From: Burkholderia pyrrocinia | Lineage (GTDB): Bacteria > Pseudomonadota > Gammaproteobacteria > Burkholderiales > Burkholderiaceae | DNA: 64,000 nt | Direction of reading: 5' to 3' | NCBI RefSeq assembly: GCF_022809715.1 | Contig: NZ_CP094460.1 | Span: 806,001 to 870,000, forward strand | Shown here: one piece after another, positions 17,852-27,257 of the stretch | How the letters are laid out: every line of letters starts with the position of its first letter | Numbering within the stretch: position 1 is the stretch's first letter | Position numbers and translations under genes: made by a program | The notes under the pieces: model-generated | Seen by the model: only the letters and a program-made list of their open reading frames with translations | What the model was told of the DNA's origin: nothing | Databases searched by the model: none

Positions 17852-18225
17852 GGAAGTCCCCGTCAGCTATTCAGCGCGAACATTCCAGCAAGCATCTACC
17901 GTGCCATCTTCGTCGGCTTCGTTAACAATTCCTCAACCGCGCCGTAGCGGCTTTCCTGACGGCACTTTCCGGCACGACGCATCGCATGCGAGTCCAGCCC
18001 TGCGGTTCGATCCGCCCTCGCGTCCCCGCGACGCCGACGTAACACCGGCCCTGCGTTACGTAGCACGAGCGGTGAAAAAACGGCCGCGACCGCACCTCGC
18101 TTGCCCCCGCCCCGGCACCTCGCGCAAGCCGCCGCTTCATTGAAAATCTCCCGTTACCCCGAAGACGTTTCCGCTGCGTGTGGAAGTCGCGCATCGCGAA
18201 TGACTTGCGAACCCGGATGCCCCAT
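17852..18225. other. Intergenic region
   Basis: 374 bases between the lipoprotein start and the DUF2182 stop. It should contain the lipoprotein promoter. No gene, hairpin or repeat that I could support was seen. Confidence 0.5.
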
Positions 18226-19017
18226 TCAAACGATCAACGTCACGCCGGCCCAGGCGATCAGCACGACGCCCAGCACGCGCCCGACAAGGTCTCCACCTGG
18301 CAGGATTTTTTCCGCGAACACGAACAGCGACAGCGCGGCAATCCAGACGACATTCATCACGCCGCCGACGAACAGCAGCGCCATCAGCAACCAGCAGCAG
18401 CCCACGCAATACATGCCGTGGCGCGCGCCGAGCAGGAAACTGCCGACGACGCCCGGACGCCAGTGCGCGACCAGAAAACCGGCCGGCGCGCGGCATTGCC
18501 GGAGGCACGCGCGTTTCAGCGGCGAGAATTGATAGAGCCCGGCCAGCGCGAGAACGACTGCGGAAAGAACAGCGCTCTTCGACCACAGCATCATTGCGGA
18601 GATCAGCCCGGCCGGCTGCAGCAGCACCTGAAGCAACGCCGCGCCGATCGAGAACGCGAGCCATGCGGCCAGATAACCGGCCAGCAGCGACACCGACATG
18701 AACGCGGCACCCGAGCCGTCCGCGCCGCGATGCCGCAGCACGCGCCGGTACAGCATCACGAGCGGCGCCGCGCTGGGCGTCATCATCGCGATCATCATCA
18801 CCCACCACATCGCAATCACGGTCGGCAGCGACGGATCCATGCTGCCCATGCCGGCCGCCAGTCGATGCGGAAAGAGCGCGACCGTTGTCATCTCCAGCGC
18901 CGACATGCCGGTTCCCGCGCCCGTCCACAGATAGAACCAGCACGCGCCGACGAGCGCGGCCATGCCGAGCAGCGTGACGACGCGCTCGCGCCCGAGCCAG
19001 GTGTCGAACGGAGTCAT
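18226..19017 (-). CDS. DUF2182 integral membrane protein, putative metal binding
   Basis: 263 residues with about six or seven membrane segments. Family marks: MWWVMMIAMMTPSAAPLVML, PLKRACLRQC in the loop, and HGMYCVGCCWLLM, giving a cluster of Cys, His and Met residues suited to a soft metal. The ATG overlaps the TGA of the upstream DUF1326 gene (ATGA), so the two are translationally coupled. No function is established; metal handling at the membrane is the reasonable guess from the motifs and the partner. Confidence 0.85.
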   Translation of the reverse strand: MTPFDTWLGRERVVTLLGMAALVGACWFYLWTGAGTGMSALEMTTVALFPHRLAAGMGSMDPSLPTVIAMWWVMMIAMMTPSAAPLVMLYRRVLRHRGADGSGAAFMSVSLLAGYLAAWLAFSIGAALLQVLLQPAGLISAMMLWSKSAVLSAVVLALAGLYQFSPLKRACLRQCRAPAGFLVAHWRPGVVGSFLLGARHGMYCVGCCWLLMALLFVGGVMNVVWIAALSLFVFAEKILPGGDLVGRVLGVVLIAWAGVTLIV

Positions 19018-19658
19018 GCCGCAACGCGATGCCGGATCAGCCCGTGGTTGTTCATGTGCAGCCGCGCGAACTGCGCGTAGGTTCCGTCGAGCGTCAACGC
19101 GATGTTGCCTTGCGAGCGCCCCGTGCCCGAACCGATCTCGGCAAGCTCGTATTCGAAGCCGTTCGGCAGGTCGATTCGCGCGCGATGCTCGGCGCCCGTC
19201 ACCGGGTTGAGAATCGGATCGCCCGCAACGTCGAACACGCCGTCGACATGAATCCGGCCGCGCCGCGCATCGACATCGACGTCGAAATCGATCTTCGTGA
19301 AGATCGGCTCGAACGCGTGCTCGAGCGTCGACGCATACACCGAGAACATCGTCGCAAACGGATCGGTATCCTGACCGGTCATGATCTTCAGCACCGCTTC
19401 GCGCTGTGCCGGGCTGGCGCGCTCGTCGACGATCGGCTGGCACTTGCCCTTGCCTTCGTGGACCGCCCCCGGCCACTGAAACACGACAGCGATCCTGACG
19501 CCGTCGAGCACCACGTCGCCGTAGTGGCCGCTGTCGATCGAAATCGCGCCCATCGCTTCGCAATTGCCGTTGGTCGGCAACGCACTGAACTGGCAAGGAC
19601 AACCGTATGAGCAATTGCAACTGATCAATTCGGTACCCTGAATTTCCCACGGAGTCAT
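19014..19658 (-). CDS. DUF1326 protein with Cys-rich motif
   Basis: 214 residues. The N-terminus carries ISCNCSYGCPCQFS, four closely spaced cysteines that could bind a metal. The rest is a beta-rich domain (YGDVVLDGVRIAVVFQWPG, FEPIFTKIDFDVDVD). No signal peptide, so cytoplasmic. GAGGTGGAG precedes the ATG. First gene of a two-gene unit with DUF2182, a pairing that recurs in proteobacteria. Metal or thiol chemistry is inferred only from the motif. Confidence 0.85.
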   Translation of the reverse strand: MTPWEIQGTELISCNCSYGCPCQFSALPTNGNCEAMGAISIDSGHYGDVVLDGVRIAVVFQWPGAVHEGKGKCQPIVDERASPAQREAVLKIMTGQDTDPFATMFSVYASTLEHAFEPIFTKIDFDVDVDARRGRIHVDGVFDVAGDPILNPVTGAEHRARIDLPNGFEYELAEIGSGTGRSQGNIALTLDGTYAQFARLHMNNHGLIRHRVAA

Positions 19659-20092
19659 GACTCCACCTCGCGCTCGGTGACATAGGAACGCTTCGAATCT
19701 AGTGCACGGCACTGGGGAAATCAAAGCCGGAATGGAAGGCCGGTTCGACGCGTGAAACCCGTGCGTTCCGGCCTCACGCGTGACGTTCCGAACGACTCGA
19801 CGAAGGCGGTTCCGGCCACCGTCGTCGCACCCGGATCTCACACGAACAGCGACGCGACGATCGCACACCACGCGGCACTCGCGCCGCGCGGAAACACTCG
19901 CCGAGGATCGCCGCGATCTCTTCCGCCGACAGCAGCTCGCGAGTTCATTTCCGGTTCGATTGAATCAAGAGCGGAATCAAGAGCGGCTTCGCCGCCGGCC
20001 AGCGAATACGCGTAGTCACGGATTGACAGAGTCGATTCGATCGAGCGTCATGTTGCAGCCGATTCGTCGAACACGAACACGGGTGTCGCCCG
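19659..20092. other. Gap upstream of DUF1326 gene
   Basis: 434 bases. A short minus-strand stretch ELLSAEEIAAILGECFRAAR near 19880-19945 looks protein-like but runs into stops and poor composition, so it may be a gene fragment. Nothing else identifiable. Confidence 0.4.
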
Positions 20093-20341
20093 TTAACCCG
20101 GCTTTCTCGCCGCCTCTGCGACGGCCACCCAGCCCATCACGGCGCCGGCGACCCAGCAGCACGTGACCAGCAGGTCGAGATCCATCCAGCCTTCGAAATT
20201 CGCGCTGTTTTCGAAACTGCAGCGATGATGGCCCCTGACCCATATGCAGCCGCTGATGAACTGCTGAATGTGCATGTAGACGTTGAAAACCGCAAAGGCG
20301 GAGGTAATGACGGCGACCCGCAGGCGTATGCTCGTTTTCAT
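20093..20341 (-). CDS. Small membrane protein, unknown
   Basis: 82 residues. An N-terminal membrane segment (VAVITSAFAVFNVYMHIQQF), a polar loop with two cysteines (SGCIWVRGHHRCSFENSAN) and a second segment (LLVTCCWVAGAVMGWVAVA). Likely two-TM with a periplasmic loop. Family not recognised; composition is clearly protein-like. No neighbours in an operon. Confidence 0.65.
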   Translation of the reverse strand: MKTSIRLRVAVITSAFAVFNVYMHIQQFISGCIWVRGHHRCSFENSANFEGWMDLDLLVTCCWVAGAVMGWVAVAEAARKPG

Positions 20342-20419
20342 TGGCGCTGAAGGCGTGGGATGAACTCCTGCCGATCTTAAGCCAACGGCGACGTGTGACG
20401 CAATCGATCCGGTATCGGC

Positions 20420-20709
20420 CCGCTCATCGTGTCCGGTTCGAGCGTCGCGTCATGCACGATCGCGCCATGGCCGACGTGGCCGTTGACGCCGAGCCGGCAC
20501 GGCTCGCCGACCCTTCATGCAGCACGCAGCCGTCCTGCACGTTGCTGCTGTCCGCGACGACGATCGCGCCGAAGTCGCCGCAGGCTCGCATGCGGGCCGA
20601 TGTAGCAGCGCGCGCCGATCGTCACGTCGCCGATCACGACCGCGCTCGGGTCGACATACGCGGACGGATCGACGCGCGGCCGCATCTCGTTGAATTCGAA
20701 TAGCGGCAT
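20420..20709 (-). pseudogene. Gamma-class carbonic anhydrase-like (PaaY/CaiE type) pseudogene
   Basis: ATG at 20709 begins [20 protein letters not shown], then GDVTIGARCYIGPHASLR, the start of a left-handed beta-helix protein. Near 20590 the frame is lost by about one base; the continuation GDFGAIVVADSSNVQDGCVL is found in the next frame, and NGHVGHGAIVHDATLEPD in a third. At least two indels, and no His-rich C-terminus remains. Confidence 0.75.
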
Positions 20710-20712
20710 CGT

Positions 20713-20918
20713 CGGAGCGCCGCGACCGCTTCCGGCACGAGCGTGAACAGATCGCCGACGACACCGTAGTCGACCACGCTGAAGATCGGCGCTTCCGGAT
20801 CCTTGTTGATCACGACGATCACCTTCGAATCCTTCATGCCGGCGAGATGCTGGATCGCGCCCGAGATGCCGACCGCGATGTACAACTGCGGCGCGGCAGG
20901 CATCCATCCGGAAGCGGT
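20713..20918 (-). pseudogene. Electron transfer flavoprotein alpha subunit, C-terminal remnant
   Basis: Minus-strand peptide [19 protein letters not shown], then [20 protein letters not shown] and [13 protein letters not shown]. This is the FAD-binding C-terminus of ETF-alpha (about 65 residues). The N-terminal two thirds are missing. It lies directly before the gamma-carbonic-anhydrase remnant. Confidence 0.85.
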
Positions 20919-21082
20919 GCGAAACGGGGTGGAAGCCCCGTTTTCTTTTGACTGGAGGAAAGAGGCAAACGACCGCGATGCCGGGTACGCCGCTTGCGTG
21001 CCGGCTGCCCTCGCCTGCTGACGCCACGCTGTCAGCAGGCGGCGCCTAAGCTCGATCGTTCGACACCCGAGGAGCATCGCTC

Positions 21083-22471
21083 GTGACCCGCATCGAACAA
21101 TTCGCCGAATACGCCAGCCGTGCCGGCAGACGGCGCGGCCTGACCCTGCTGCCCCTCTGCATCGCCGTGCTCGTCGCACAGGTCGACACGGCCGTCGTCA
21201 ATCTCGCGACGCGCGCGATCGGCGACTATTTCCACGCGGGCGTCGATGCATTGCAATGGGTCGTCGACAGTTACAACCTCAGTTACGCGGTACTGCTGCT
21301 GACCGGCGGGCTACTCGCCGATCTCCACGGCCGGCGTCGCATTTTCATCGCCGGCACCGCGCTGTTTACGGTCGCGTCGCTGCTGTGCGCGCTCGCGCCG
21401 TCGGTGTCGGTGTTGATCGCCGCACGCGCGCTGGCCGGTGTCGGCGCGGCATTGTTGCTGCCCGCGTCGCTCGCGATCGTGCGTGTCGTGTGGCGCGATC
21501 CGGTCGAGCGCGGCCGCGCGCTCGGCATCTGGGCTGCGTGCAACGGCGCGGCAATGGCGATCGGCCCGACGCTCGGCGGCGTGCTGATCCGGCACTTCGG
21601 CTGGCGCAGCATCTTCTTCGTCGTCGTGCCGCTGAGCATCGCCGCGATGCTGCTCGCGATCCCGGCCGTGCCCGAGTCGTCCGACCCGCGCGGCCGGCAT
21701 TTCGACGGCGGCGCGCAAGTTACGGGTGCGCTCGCGCTCGGCGCGCTCGCATATTCGGCGATCGTGCTCCGCGATTCGCCGGCCGCGTGCGCGCTCGCGA
21801 GCTGCGTCGCGATTGTGTCGTTCGTCGTATTCACCTCGATCGAACGGCGCCACGGCGCGGCCGCGCTTGTACCGCTCGACCTCTTCCGGATCGGCACGTT
21901 TCGCGGCGCGATCGCCGCAACCGCCGGCATGACGTTCGGGATGTACGGCGTGCTGTTCCTGCTGCCGCTGACCTGGCAAAGCATCGGCCGCCTCGACTCG
22001 ATCGGCGCGGGCCTCGCGCTGCTGCCGATGGCGCTCGCGTTCGTTGTCGTGTCGCCGTGCTCCGGGCCGCTGTCCGAGCGCGTCGGCACGCGCACGACGA
22101 CGGCCGGCGGCGTCGCGGTGATCGCGAGCGGGCTCGCTGCGATCGGCGTGTCCGCCGGTTCATCGAGCCTGCTCGGCGCTGAAATCGGGCTAGCGTTGAC
22201 GGGACTCGGAATGGGGATCGCGACAGGGCCGTTGATGACCGTCGCCGTCGGCGCGGTCGAGGCCGCGCGCTCGGGCACCGCGAGTGCGCTCGTCAACGTC
22301 GCGCGGATGGCCGGCGCGACGCTCGGAATCGCGGTACTCGGCACGCTGTTCGCGGCCGCGCACGGCGGCGCGACCGGCTTGCGCGCGGCGATGTTTGCCG
22401 GCGCGGCCGTTCAGTTGACGGGTGCGGCGGTAGCGGCAGTCCGCGTGCAGCGCGCGCGCCAAGCGGCGTGA
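21083..22471 (+). CDS. DHA2/QacA-type MFS exporter
   Basis: 462 residues, hydrophobic throughout, consistent with about 12-14 membrane helices. Drug:H+ antiporter signatures: [20 protein letters not shown] (motif D1), [13 protein letters not shown] (motif A) and [19 protein letters not shown] (motif C region). GTG start, supported by GAGGAG 8-14 bases upstream. Probably exports a toxic or amphiphilic compound; substrate unknown. No adjacent regulator. Confidence 0.88.
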   Translation: MTRIEQFAEYASRAGRRRGLTLLPLCIAVLVAQVDTAVVNLATRAIGDYFHAGVDALQWVVDSYNLSYAVLLLTGGLLADLHGRRRIFIAGTALFTVASLLCALAPSVSVLIAARALAGVGAALLLPASLAIVRVVWRDPVERGRALGIWAACNGAAMAIGPTLGGVLIRHFGWRSIFFVVVPLSIAAMLLAIPAVPESSDPRGRHFDGGAQVTGALALGALAYSAIVLRDSPAACALASCVAIVSFVVFTSIERRHGAAALVPLDLFRIGTFRGAIAATAGMTFGMYGVLFLLPLTWQSIGRLDSIGAGLALLPMALAFVVVSPCSGPLSERVGTRTTTAGGVAVIASGLAAIGVSAGSSSLLGAEIGLALTGLGMGIATGPLMTVAVGAVEAARSGTASALVNVARMAGATLGIAVLGTLFAAAHGGATGLRAAMFAGAAVQLTGAAVAAVRVQRARQAA

Positions 22472-22537
22472 CGCGTCGCGGCCTCTCTCACGCACGCACC
22501 GGCTTCACACCGCCCCACCCGTGCGCCGCCATACCCG

Positions 22538-22786
22538 TCAGCGATGCTTCCCGCCGTGCCGGCGCCGCCGGTGTTCCGCACGCGCCTGCAGCAGCGTCGG
22601 CATCAGTTCCTCGATGTATTGCCGCGCCTGCCCGCGCGTCACGATCTCGCTGAAGCGCAGATGGGCGTTGTCGTGACCGACCAGCGCCGCATGCGCTTTC
22701 TTCAGGATGTGCAGATAGGCGATCAGGCTCGTGCCGTCGCGCACGGGCAGCGCGTCACGCGGGTCCAGGGCCGGGGTCGTGCTCAT
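22538..22786 (-). CDS. Small protein coupled to phosphoesterase
   Basis: 82 residues. ATGA overlap with the upstream phosphoesterase stop shows translational coupling. Sequence has LIAYLHILKKAHAALVGHDN and a helix GQARQYIEELMPTLLQARAEH followed by a basic tail RRRRHGGKHR. No signal peptide and no known family. Its coupling suggests a function linked to the phosphoesterase, for example a chaperone, but nothing proves it. Confidence 0.65.
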   Translation of the reverse strand: MSTTPALDPRDALPVRDGTSLIAYLHILKKAHAALVGHDNAHLRFSEIVTRGQARQYIEELMPTLLQARAEHRRRRHGGKHR

Positions 22787-24030
22787 GATCCAATCCTTTG
22801 CGGGCAGTCGGTGCGGCAGGTGGTCGTCACGAGCGCCAGCAGGTCGTTGGCGAGGCGGTCGCGATCGGTCAGCGGCGCGAGGCCGAACAGCCGCTCGAGC
22901 GTCGCGGCGACCGACGCATGATCGTACGGCGTGTGGTCGACCTTCCCGGCCGCGACCCACGGCGAAATCACGATCGCCGGCACGCGCACGCCATACACGT
23001 CGAAGCCGAAGCCGCTCGCATTCAGCGTCGCGGCCGCGCCGTCGTTCGGCGGCGGCGCGGCGCCCGGCCTGACCGAATCGTAGAAGCCGCCGTGCTCGTC
23101 GTAGACGATCACGAACAGGCTGCTGTTCCACACCGGCGAATTGCGGATCGCGTTGTACACGCGCGCGGCGAGCTGGTCGCCGCCGGCCAGCCCGTCCATC
23201 GGGTGTTGCGAGCTGCCGTTCCGGTAGGTGCCGTGCACGATGTCGCCGTAGCTCGGCTCGATGAACGTGTAGCGTGCCGTGTAGCCGGCCGCGAGATCGG
23301 CCTCGAAGTGCGCGAGATCGTCGACGTCGACGAAGCTGATGCCCTTCAGCGACGCGACCTGCGGCACGTGGCCGAGCGGGTCGCCCGACTGATCCTGGTA
23401 GATGCGCCAGTTGTCGTCGCCGAGCGCGCCGAAGATCGAACCCTTCGGATAGCGGAAGCCGTCGAACGCCTCCCACCCGCCCATTTCCTCCCTGGTCGGC
23501 GAATGGTCGAGCCCGGCCGACGACGCGCCGTGCAGGAAGAAGCGGTTCGGCCAGGTCGGCCCCGGCATCGACGCATGCCACGCGTCGCACAGCACGAACG
23601 CATTCGCGAGTGCGTACAGCGACGGCGCGTGCGTCCGCACGTCGGCGCCCTGCATGATCTTGCCCGCGTCGGCCGGCTGAGGCGGCGTGCCTTCGGAATG
23701 CGACGTCGCGTAGTTCGACACGAATCCCGAATTATTGACGCCCGGATAAGCCTGCCCTTTCACGAACGGCACGCCCGCGCCGCAGAGCTGTTCGAGCACG
23801 TCGGTGAATTCGTGGCACGGGTCGGTCGGCATCCGGTCGGGCGCGCCGCCGCCGAACGGATAGACGGCGCCGCCATACGCATTGCTGTCGCCCGGCGACG
23901 CGGCGACGATGTCGGCGATGCCCGACAGCGCGAACAGGTGATCGAACGAGCGGTTCTCGAGCATCAGCACGAACACGTGCTGGATGCGATCCTGAACCGG
24001 TGGGGATGCGGGAGCTGCGTCTGCACTCAT
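22783..24030 (-). CDS. Phosphoesterase family protein (phospholipase C-like)
   Basis: 415 residues, PF04185 type. N-terminal metal motif VFVLMLENRSFDHLFALSG, central WPNRFFLHGASSAG and C-terminal VIVYDEHGGFYDSV. AGGAGG lies before the ATG. No Tat or Sec signal is present after this start, so it is cytoplasmic or exported by another route, unlike the Tat-type paralogue at 4028. Substrate could be a phospholipid or phosphomonoester. First gene of a pair with the 82-residue protein. Confidence 0.85.
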   Translation of the reverse strand: MSADAAPASPPVQDRIQHVFVLMLENRSFDHLFALSGIADIVAASPGDSNAYGGAVYPFGGGAPDRMPTDPCHEFTDVLEQLCGAGVPFVKGQAYPGVNNSGFVSNYATSHSEGTPPQPADAGKIMQGADVRTHAPSLYALANAFVLCDAWHASMPGPTWPNRFFLHGASSAGLDHSPTREEMGGWEAFDGFRYPKGSIFGALGDDNWRIYQDQSGDPLGHVPQVASLKGISFVDVDDLAHFEADLAAGYTARYTFIEPSYGDIVHGTYRNGSSQHPMDGLAGGDQLAARVYNAIRNSPVWNSSLFVIVYDEHGGFYDSVRPGAAPPPNDGAAATLNASGFGFDVYGVRVPAIVISPWVAAGKVDHTPYDHASVAATLERLFGLAPLTDRDRLANDLLALVTTTCRTDCPQRIGS

Positions 24031-24432
24031 GGCGCCTCCTGGCGTCGCGCGACGAATGTCCGGCTGGCACGGTCGTTGGCCCGCTGAAAGCGACTGAAGG
24101 GATTGAAAGCCACGCGCGGGCCGCGAATTGCCGACGAGTGTACGACCGTGCCGGCATCCGCGTAAAGCGACGCACTGTGCGTGCGCGGCGTGCGTGCTCA
24201 ACCAGCTGCCGATGTGGCCGGCCGGCGCAATGCGCAGCGAATCAACGAGTACGGGGGAGAAACGACGATCCGAACCGGGCGGTTCGATCGGGATGCGACC
24301 TGGGCCGCCACGGCGTGACGACGCCGCCGGCGACCGACGAACGGCACGACCCGTGCCGTCCATCCGGTTCGTCCGGCCGCATGGCCGGACGGGAGTAGAT
24401 CGGCGCGGTGCTGCGCGCGCGATCCTGGCCGC
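24031..24432. other. Intergenic region
   Basis: 402 bases between the phosphoesterase start and the infA stop, both on the minus strand. The phosphoesterase promoter should be here. No gene, terminator or repeat was recognised. Confidence 0.5.
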
Positions 24433-24696
24433 TTAGCGGCGCGGCCCGCTGTTGCGTTGCGGACGCGGGGAATTCGCGTCCTTGTGACGGAAGTTGATGC
24501 GGCCCTTGGTAAGGTCGTACATCGACAGTTCCAGCGTCACGCGGTCACCCGCGAGAATGCGGATGTGGTTCTTGCGCATGCGGCCCGACGCATATGCGCC
24601 CACCACCACGCCGTTTTCCAGCGTGACACGGTATTTGCTGTCCGGCAGCACTTCGTCGACGATTCCGTCCAGTTCCAGCAGTTCTTCTTTTGCCAA
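24433..24696 (-). CDS. infA: Translation initiation factor IF-1 (second copy)
   Basis: 87 residues: the S1-type OB fold ([20 protein letters not shown], then [20 protein letters not shown] and [16 protein letters not shown]) plus a C-terminal tail [18 protein letters not shown] longer than the usual 72 residues. TTG start, chosen because GGAGG lies 7 bases upstream. IF-1 occupies the A site and helps IF-2 and IF-3. It sits away from ribosomal protein genes, so it is probably an accessory paralogue near a cold-shock gene. Confidence 0.93.
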   Translation of the reverse strand: MAKEELLELDGIVDEVLPDSKYRVTLENGVVVGAYASGRMRKNHIRILAGDRVTLELSMYDLTKGRINFRHKDANSPRPQRNSGPRR

Positions 24697-25169
24697 ACCA
24701 ATTCCTCCAGACAAGGTGATTGACCGCGGCCGCGGCGATCTGCCCGGCGCCGTTTCCCGCAACGGGACGACGGCCGGCAGGCTGCCGGGTATCGGTTCGT
24801 TCAGACGGGCCACGGGCCTGTCTTGCGATCGGAGCCCGGCGCGTTGCGGCGTTCGGGCGGTCGGTGGCGGCGGCGCGATGAGCGCCGCGCAAGTAGTCGG
24901 GACCGCGCCGGCTGCTATGGCATGGCGTCGGTCTGCTCGGGTTGATGCGTTAAAGCGGTGATGCGCTGGCGAAGCGGCGCTCGCTTCGCGAGGGCGTTAT
25001 GTCGCACGCGGGTCACGCATGCGATGGGGAGGCGTCACGGCCGATGCATCGTGAATGTCGCGATGCATCGGTCGTGCGCATCGGAACGCGCAGGCCACCG
25101 GAACAGCGGCGCCCCGCGCGAAACTCCATCCGGCACCCGCCGCCGATCGGCGGCCGATGCCGACGCGGC
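24697..25169. other. Spacer between cold-shock gene and infA
   Basis: 473 bases. The only clear structure is the 11-bp inverted repeat at 25041-25071. The infA promoter should be in the left half. No coding frame convinced me. Confidence 0.5.
25041..25071 (-). terminator. Hairpin after cold-shock gene, possible terminator
   Basis: CCGATGCATCG (25041-25051) pairs perfectly with CGATGCATCGG (25061-25071), loop 9 nt. It lies about 100 bases past the cold-shock stop. There is no T-run, so it may be a weak or factor-dependent terminator or an mRNA stabiliser. Confidence 0.4.
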
Positions 25170-25373
25170 TTACTGCGGCGTGATGTTCGACGCTTGCAGA
25201 CCCTTCGGGCCGCGCTTCACTTCGAAGCTGACCTTCTGGCCTTCGGCCAGGGTCTTGAAGCCCGTGCCGCGAATTTCCGAGAAATGGGCGAACAGATCGT
25301 CGCCGCCGTTGTCCGGGGAGATGAAACCAAAGCCCTTGGTTTCGTTGAACCACTTGACGGTACCGGTATCCAC
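25170..25373 (-). CDS. Cold-shock domain protein (CspA family)
   Basis: 67 residues: single-strand nucleic-acid chaperone with RNP1 KGFGFISPD and RNP2 DDLFAHFSE motifs. GTG start, preceded by AAGGAAG. A 140-base AT-richer leader lies upstream, typical of cold-shock mRNAs that change structure with temperature. With the IF-1 paralogue it may form a translation-under-stress pair, though they are separate transcripts by spacing. Confidence 0.95.
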   Translation of the reverse strand: MDTGTVKWFNETKGFGFISPDNGGDDLFAHFSEIRGTGFKTLAEGQKVSFEVKRGPKGLQASNITPQ

Positions 25374-25819
25374 AAATACTTCCTTAATACGAATAATTGA
25401 ACATGCGCCCGCGACGGGCACAGAAAGAATCAAAGAGGGAGAGACCAACGACTGCCGCACACGGAGTGCGGCCAATGATGAGCAATCGAACTTCTTGAAG
25501 ACTTCGGTCACGGACACTACGCGGTAGCGGCCGCCCCGTCAAGCTCTTTCGGTGCGACGCGCGCGCACGGGCGCCGCGCGCGCCTTATGTGGCGGGTGTT
25601 GCCGGCCGACGGAGCATATTTCGATGCGCCCCCGATTTTTGGCCGGGCCGCCGGTTTTTTGCCGCAGCTCGAGCACGTGCTGCAGCGCCGGCGGCGCGTC
25701 GCTTTTTTCGCGCGCCTGACCTGCACGCCGATAAAACACTTGCTCGACTGCGCGGCCGCCATTTCGATCCGGGTTTGCGTCATGAGACGGCCCGCACCGA
25801 AAGAGCCATCACCGAGCCG
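25374..25819. other. csp leader and unassigned sequence
   Basis: 446 bases. 25374 to about 25520 is the AT-richer cold-shock leader and promoter. An 88-codon basic, Cys-containing frame on the minus strand (25517-25783) starts ATG without a ribosome site; I do not call it a gene. Confidence 0.45.
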
Positions 25820-26401
25820 CTAACTTTCCGTCTCCGGAATCGTATTGACGATCATCGAAAACAATTTGTCGAGATCGGCTTCGAGCTCGCTCCCGTCGAA
25901 CGGATCGCGATTGGCTCCGAAGGCGGCGTCCGTCTCGGCCCAGTCTTCCGCCGTCAGCAGGCGTCCGGCGGCGGGCAAAATCAACGTCTCTTCCATACAC
26001 CGGTGATCGGCGTAGTACTCGGCATATTCGTCCACCTTGGCTTGCAAAGCACGAAGTGCGGGAGCGCCCTTCAGCTCATAGCGCGTCAATGCGTGCTCCA
26101 GATTCATCAACTTCAATTCTCCCAACGCGTGTTGAGATTCCAGTTCGTCAATGACACTGTCGAACTCGTTTGTCTTGTCCCGCAGCGGCGCAAACAAGTA
26201 ACGCTCCTCCTTGGGATGATGCACCTTCTCAGGGTACTCGCGAATGTAATAAAGCATGGCCCGAAACACCATGAGACCCGGAGCGGGCTTGCCAGTCGTC
26301 AGAAGATGGACAAACCGCCGCATGCCGTCGATCACGGTAGACAATTGCTCATGCTCGCGGAAAATGATGGCGATGGCCCTACGCGGCCCGTGCGATGACA
26401 T
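25820..26401 (-). CDS. Hemerythrin-domain protein
   Basis: 193 residues. A four-helix bundle with the diiron His/Glu pattern: FREHEQLSTVIDGM (His in helix 1), KVHHPKEERYLFAPL (His-x3-Glu), ELESQHALGEL and CMEETLILPAAG. Such proteins bind oxygen, nitric oxide or iron. GGAG is placed properly before the ATG at 26401. Cytoplasmic, single gene. Lower GC than its neighbours, which hints at a different history. Confidence 0.88.
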   Translation of the reverse strand: MSSHGPRRAIAIIFREHEQLSTVIDGMRRFVHLLTTGKPAPGLMVFRAMLYYIREYPEKVHHPKEERYLFAPLRDKTNEFDSVIDELESQHALGELKLMNLEHALTRYELKGAPALRALQAKVDEYAEYYADHRCMEETLILPAAGRLLTAEDWAETDAAFGANRDPFDGSELEADLDKLFSMIVNTIPETES

Positions 26402-27257
26402 ATCAAGCTCCGCGGCAGTACGTGAAATGCACCGGCGAATCGACCCGCTGCGCCACTCCGGCAGCAAGTACAAGCGCCAGTGTCGACACTTTCAATGTCG
26501 TTCATCAGCAGCCCGACATCAAAGCAAGCCGACGCCAAAGCCTTGATGGAAATCAACGATCTGTGCGGACATCGTGGCCCGCGGAGTCAGCGCCCCTCGG
26601 CCGGATCCTCGGTCGGTATATTCATAGCATTCTTCGATGCGTTCGAGCGATTTGCGTAGCCGTGCGTGCGCCTTCCCCCAGCGCTTGAGCGCGAGCATCT
26701 TCTGCGTCTCGTCGATCCAAGCCTGGTCGAACTGCCCCTGTTCGAGCAGCACCGGAAACATCCCGGCCTCGATCACGCCGACCAGGATCGAATTCGCGCG
26801 AACGTTGCAACGCCCCTCCTCGCGCGCTAGCCCCTTGACCAGTGCCTCGTTCGCGGCCTTCGGCGCGACCAACACGCTGCGCGTCGACGAGGACGACGAC
26901 CTGTATGCGGCGATGGCGCGGGCCGTGAAAGCCAGCGCGTCGGTGCGCATGCCCGTGCGGGCCGCACGAATACCGCGCGGTGCTGGAGGACAAGAGCGGC
27001 GCGCCGCTCGTGATTTCGCAGAAACGGGCAGCATGACGATGCGCGGCGCGCGTGCGGGAATACGGGCGCATCACGCGTGGCAGGTGCGCTACGCCGGACG
27101 GGATCGAGCATCACGCATTGCCGATGACAATCGATGTCTCCAGGCAGCTTCCCGATGGCCACAGGAATCGGTACCATCAAGCGCTTGAAGACCGGCAGGC
27201 GCCGCGCGTCCGTGCAATGGCGCCGCCCGCGCCCGGTCTTCGCACCGCCATTTCGCC
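26402..27257. other. Gene-poor region with SDR remnant
   Basis: 856 bases upstream of hemerythrin and MFS genes. It contains the short-chain dehydrogenase remnant at 26669-26875. The rest gives only shadow frames; the hemerythrin promoter is probably near 26410-26480. Confidence 0.5.
26669..26875 (-). pseudogene. Short-chain dehydrogenase remnant
   Basis: Minus-strand peptide KAANEALVKGLAREEGRCNV followed by RANSILVGVIEAGMFPVLLE and QKMLALKRWGKA, the region from the catalytic-helix Lys onwards of an SDR. The Tyr and the nucleotide-binding half are missing and downstream sequence loses frame. A decayed gene. Confidence 0.75.

Noticed and set aside
25517..25783. 88-codon basic frame upstream of the cold-shock gene
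   Set aside because: No ribosome site and composition as in shadow frames, although it has several cysteines; left as unassigned sequence.
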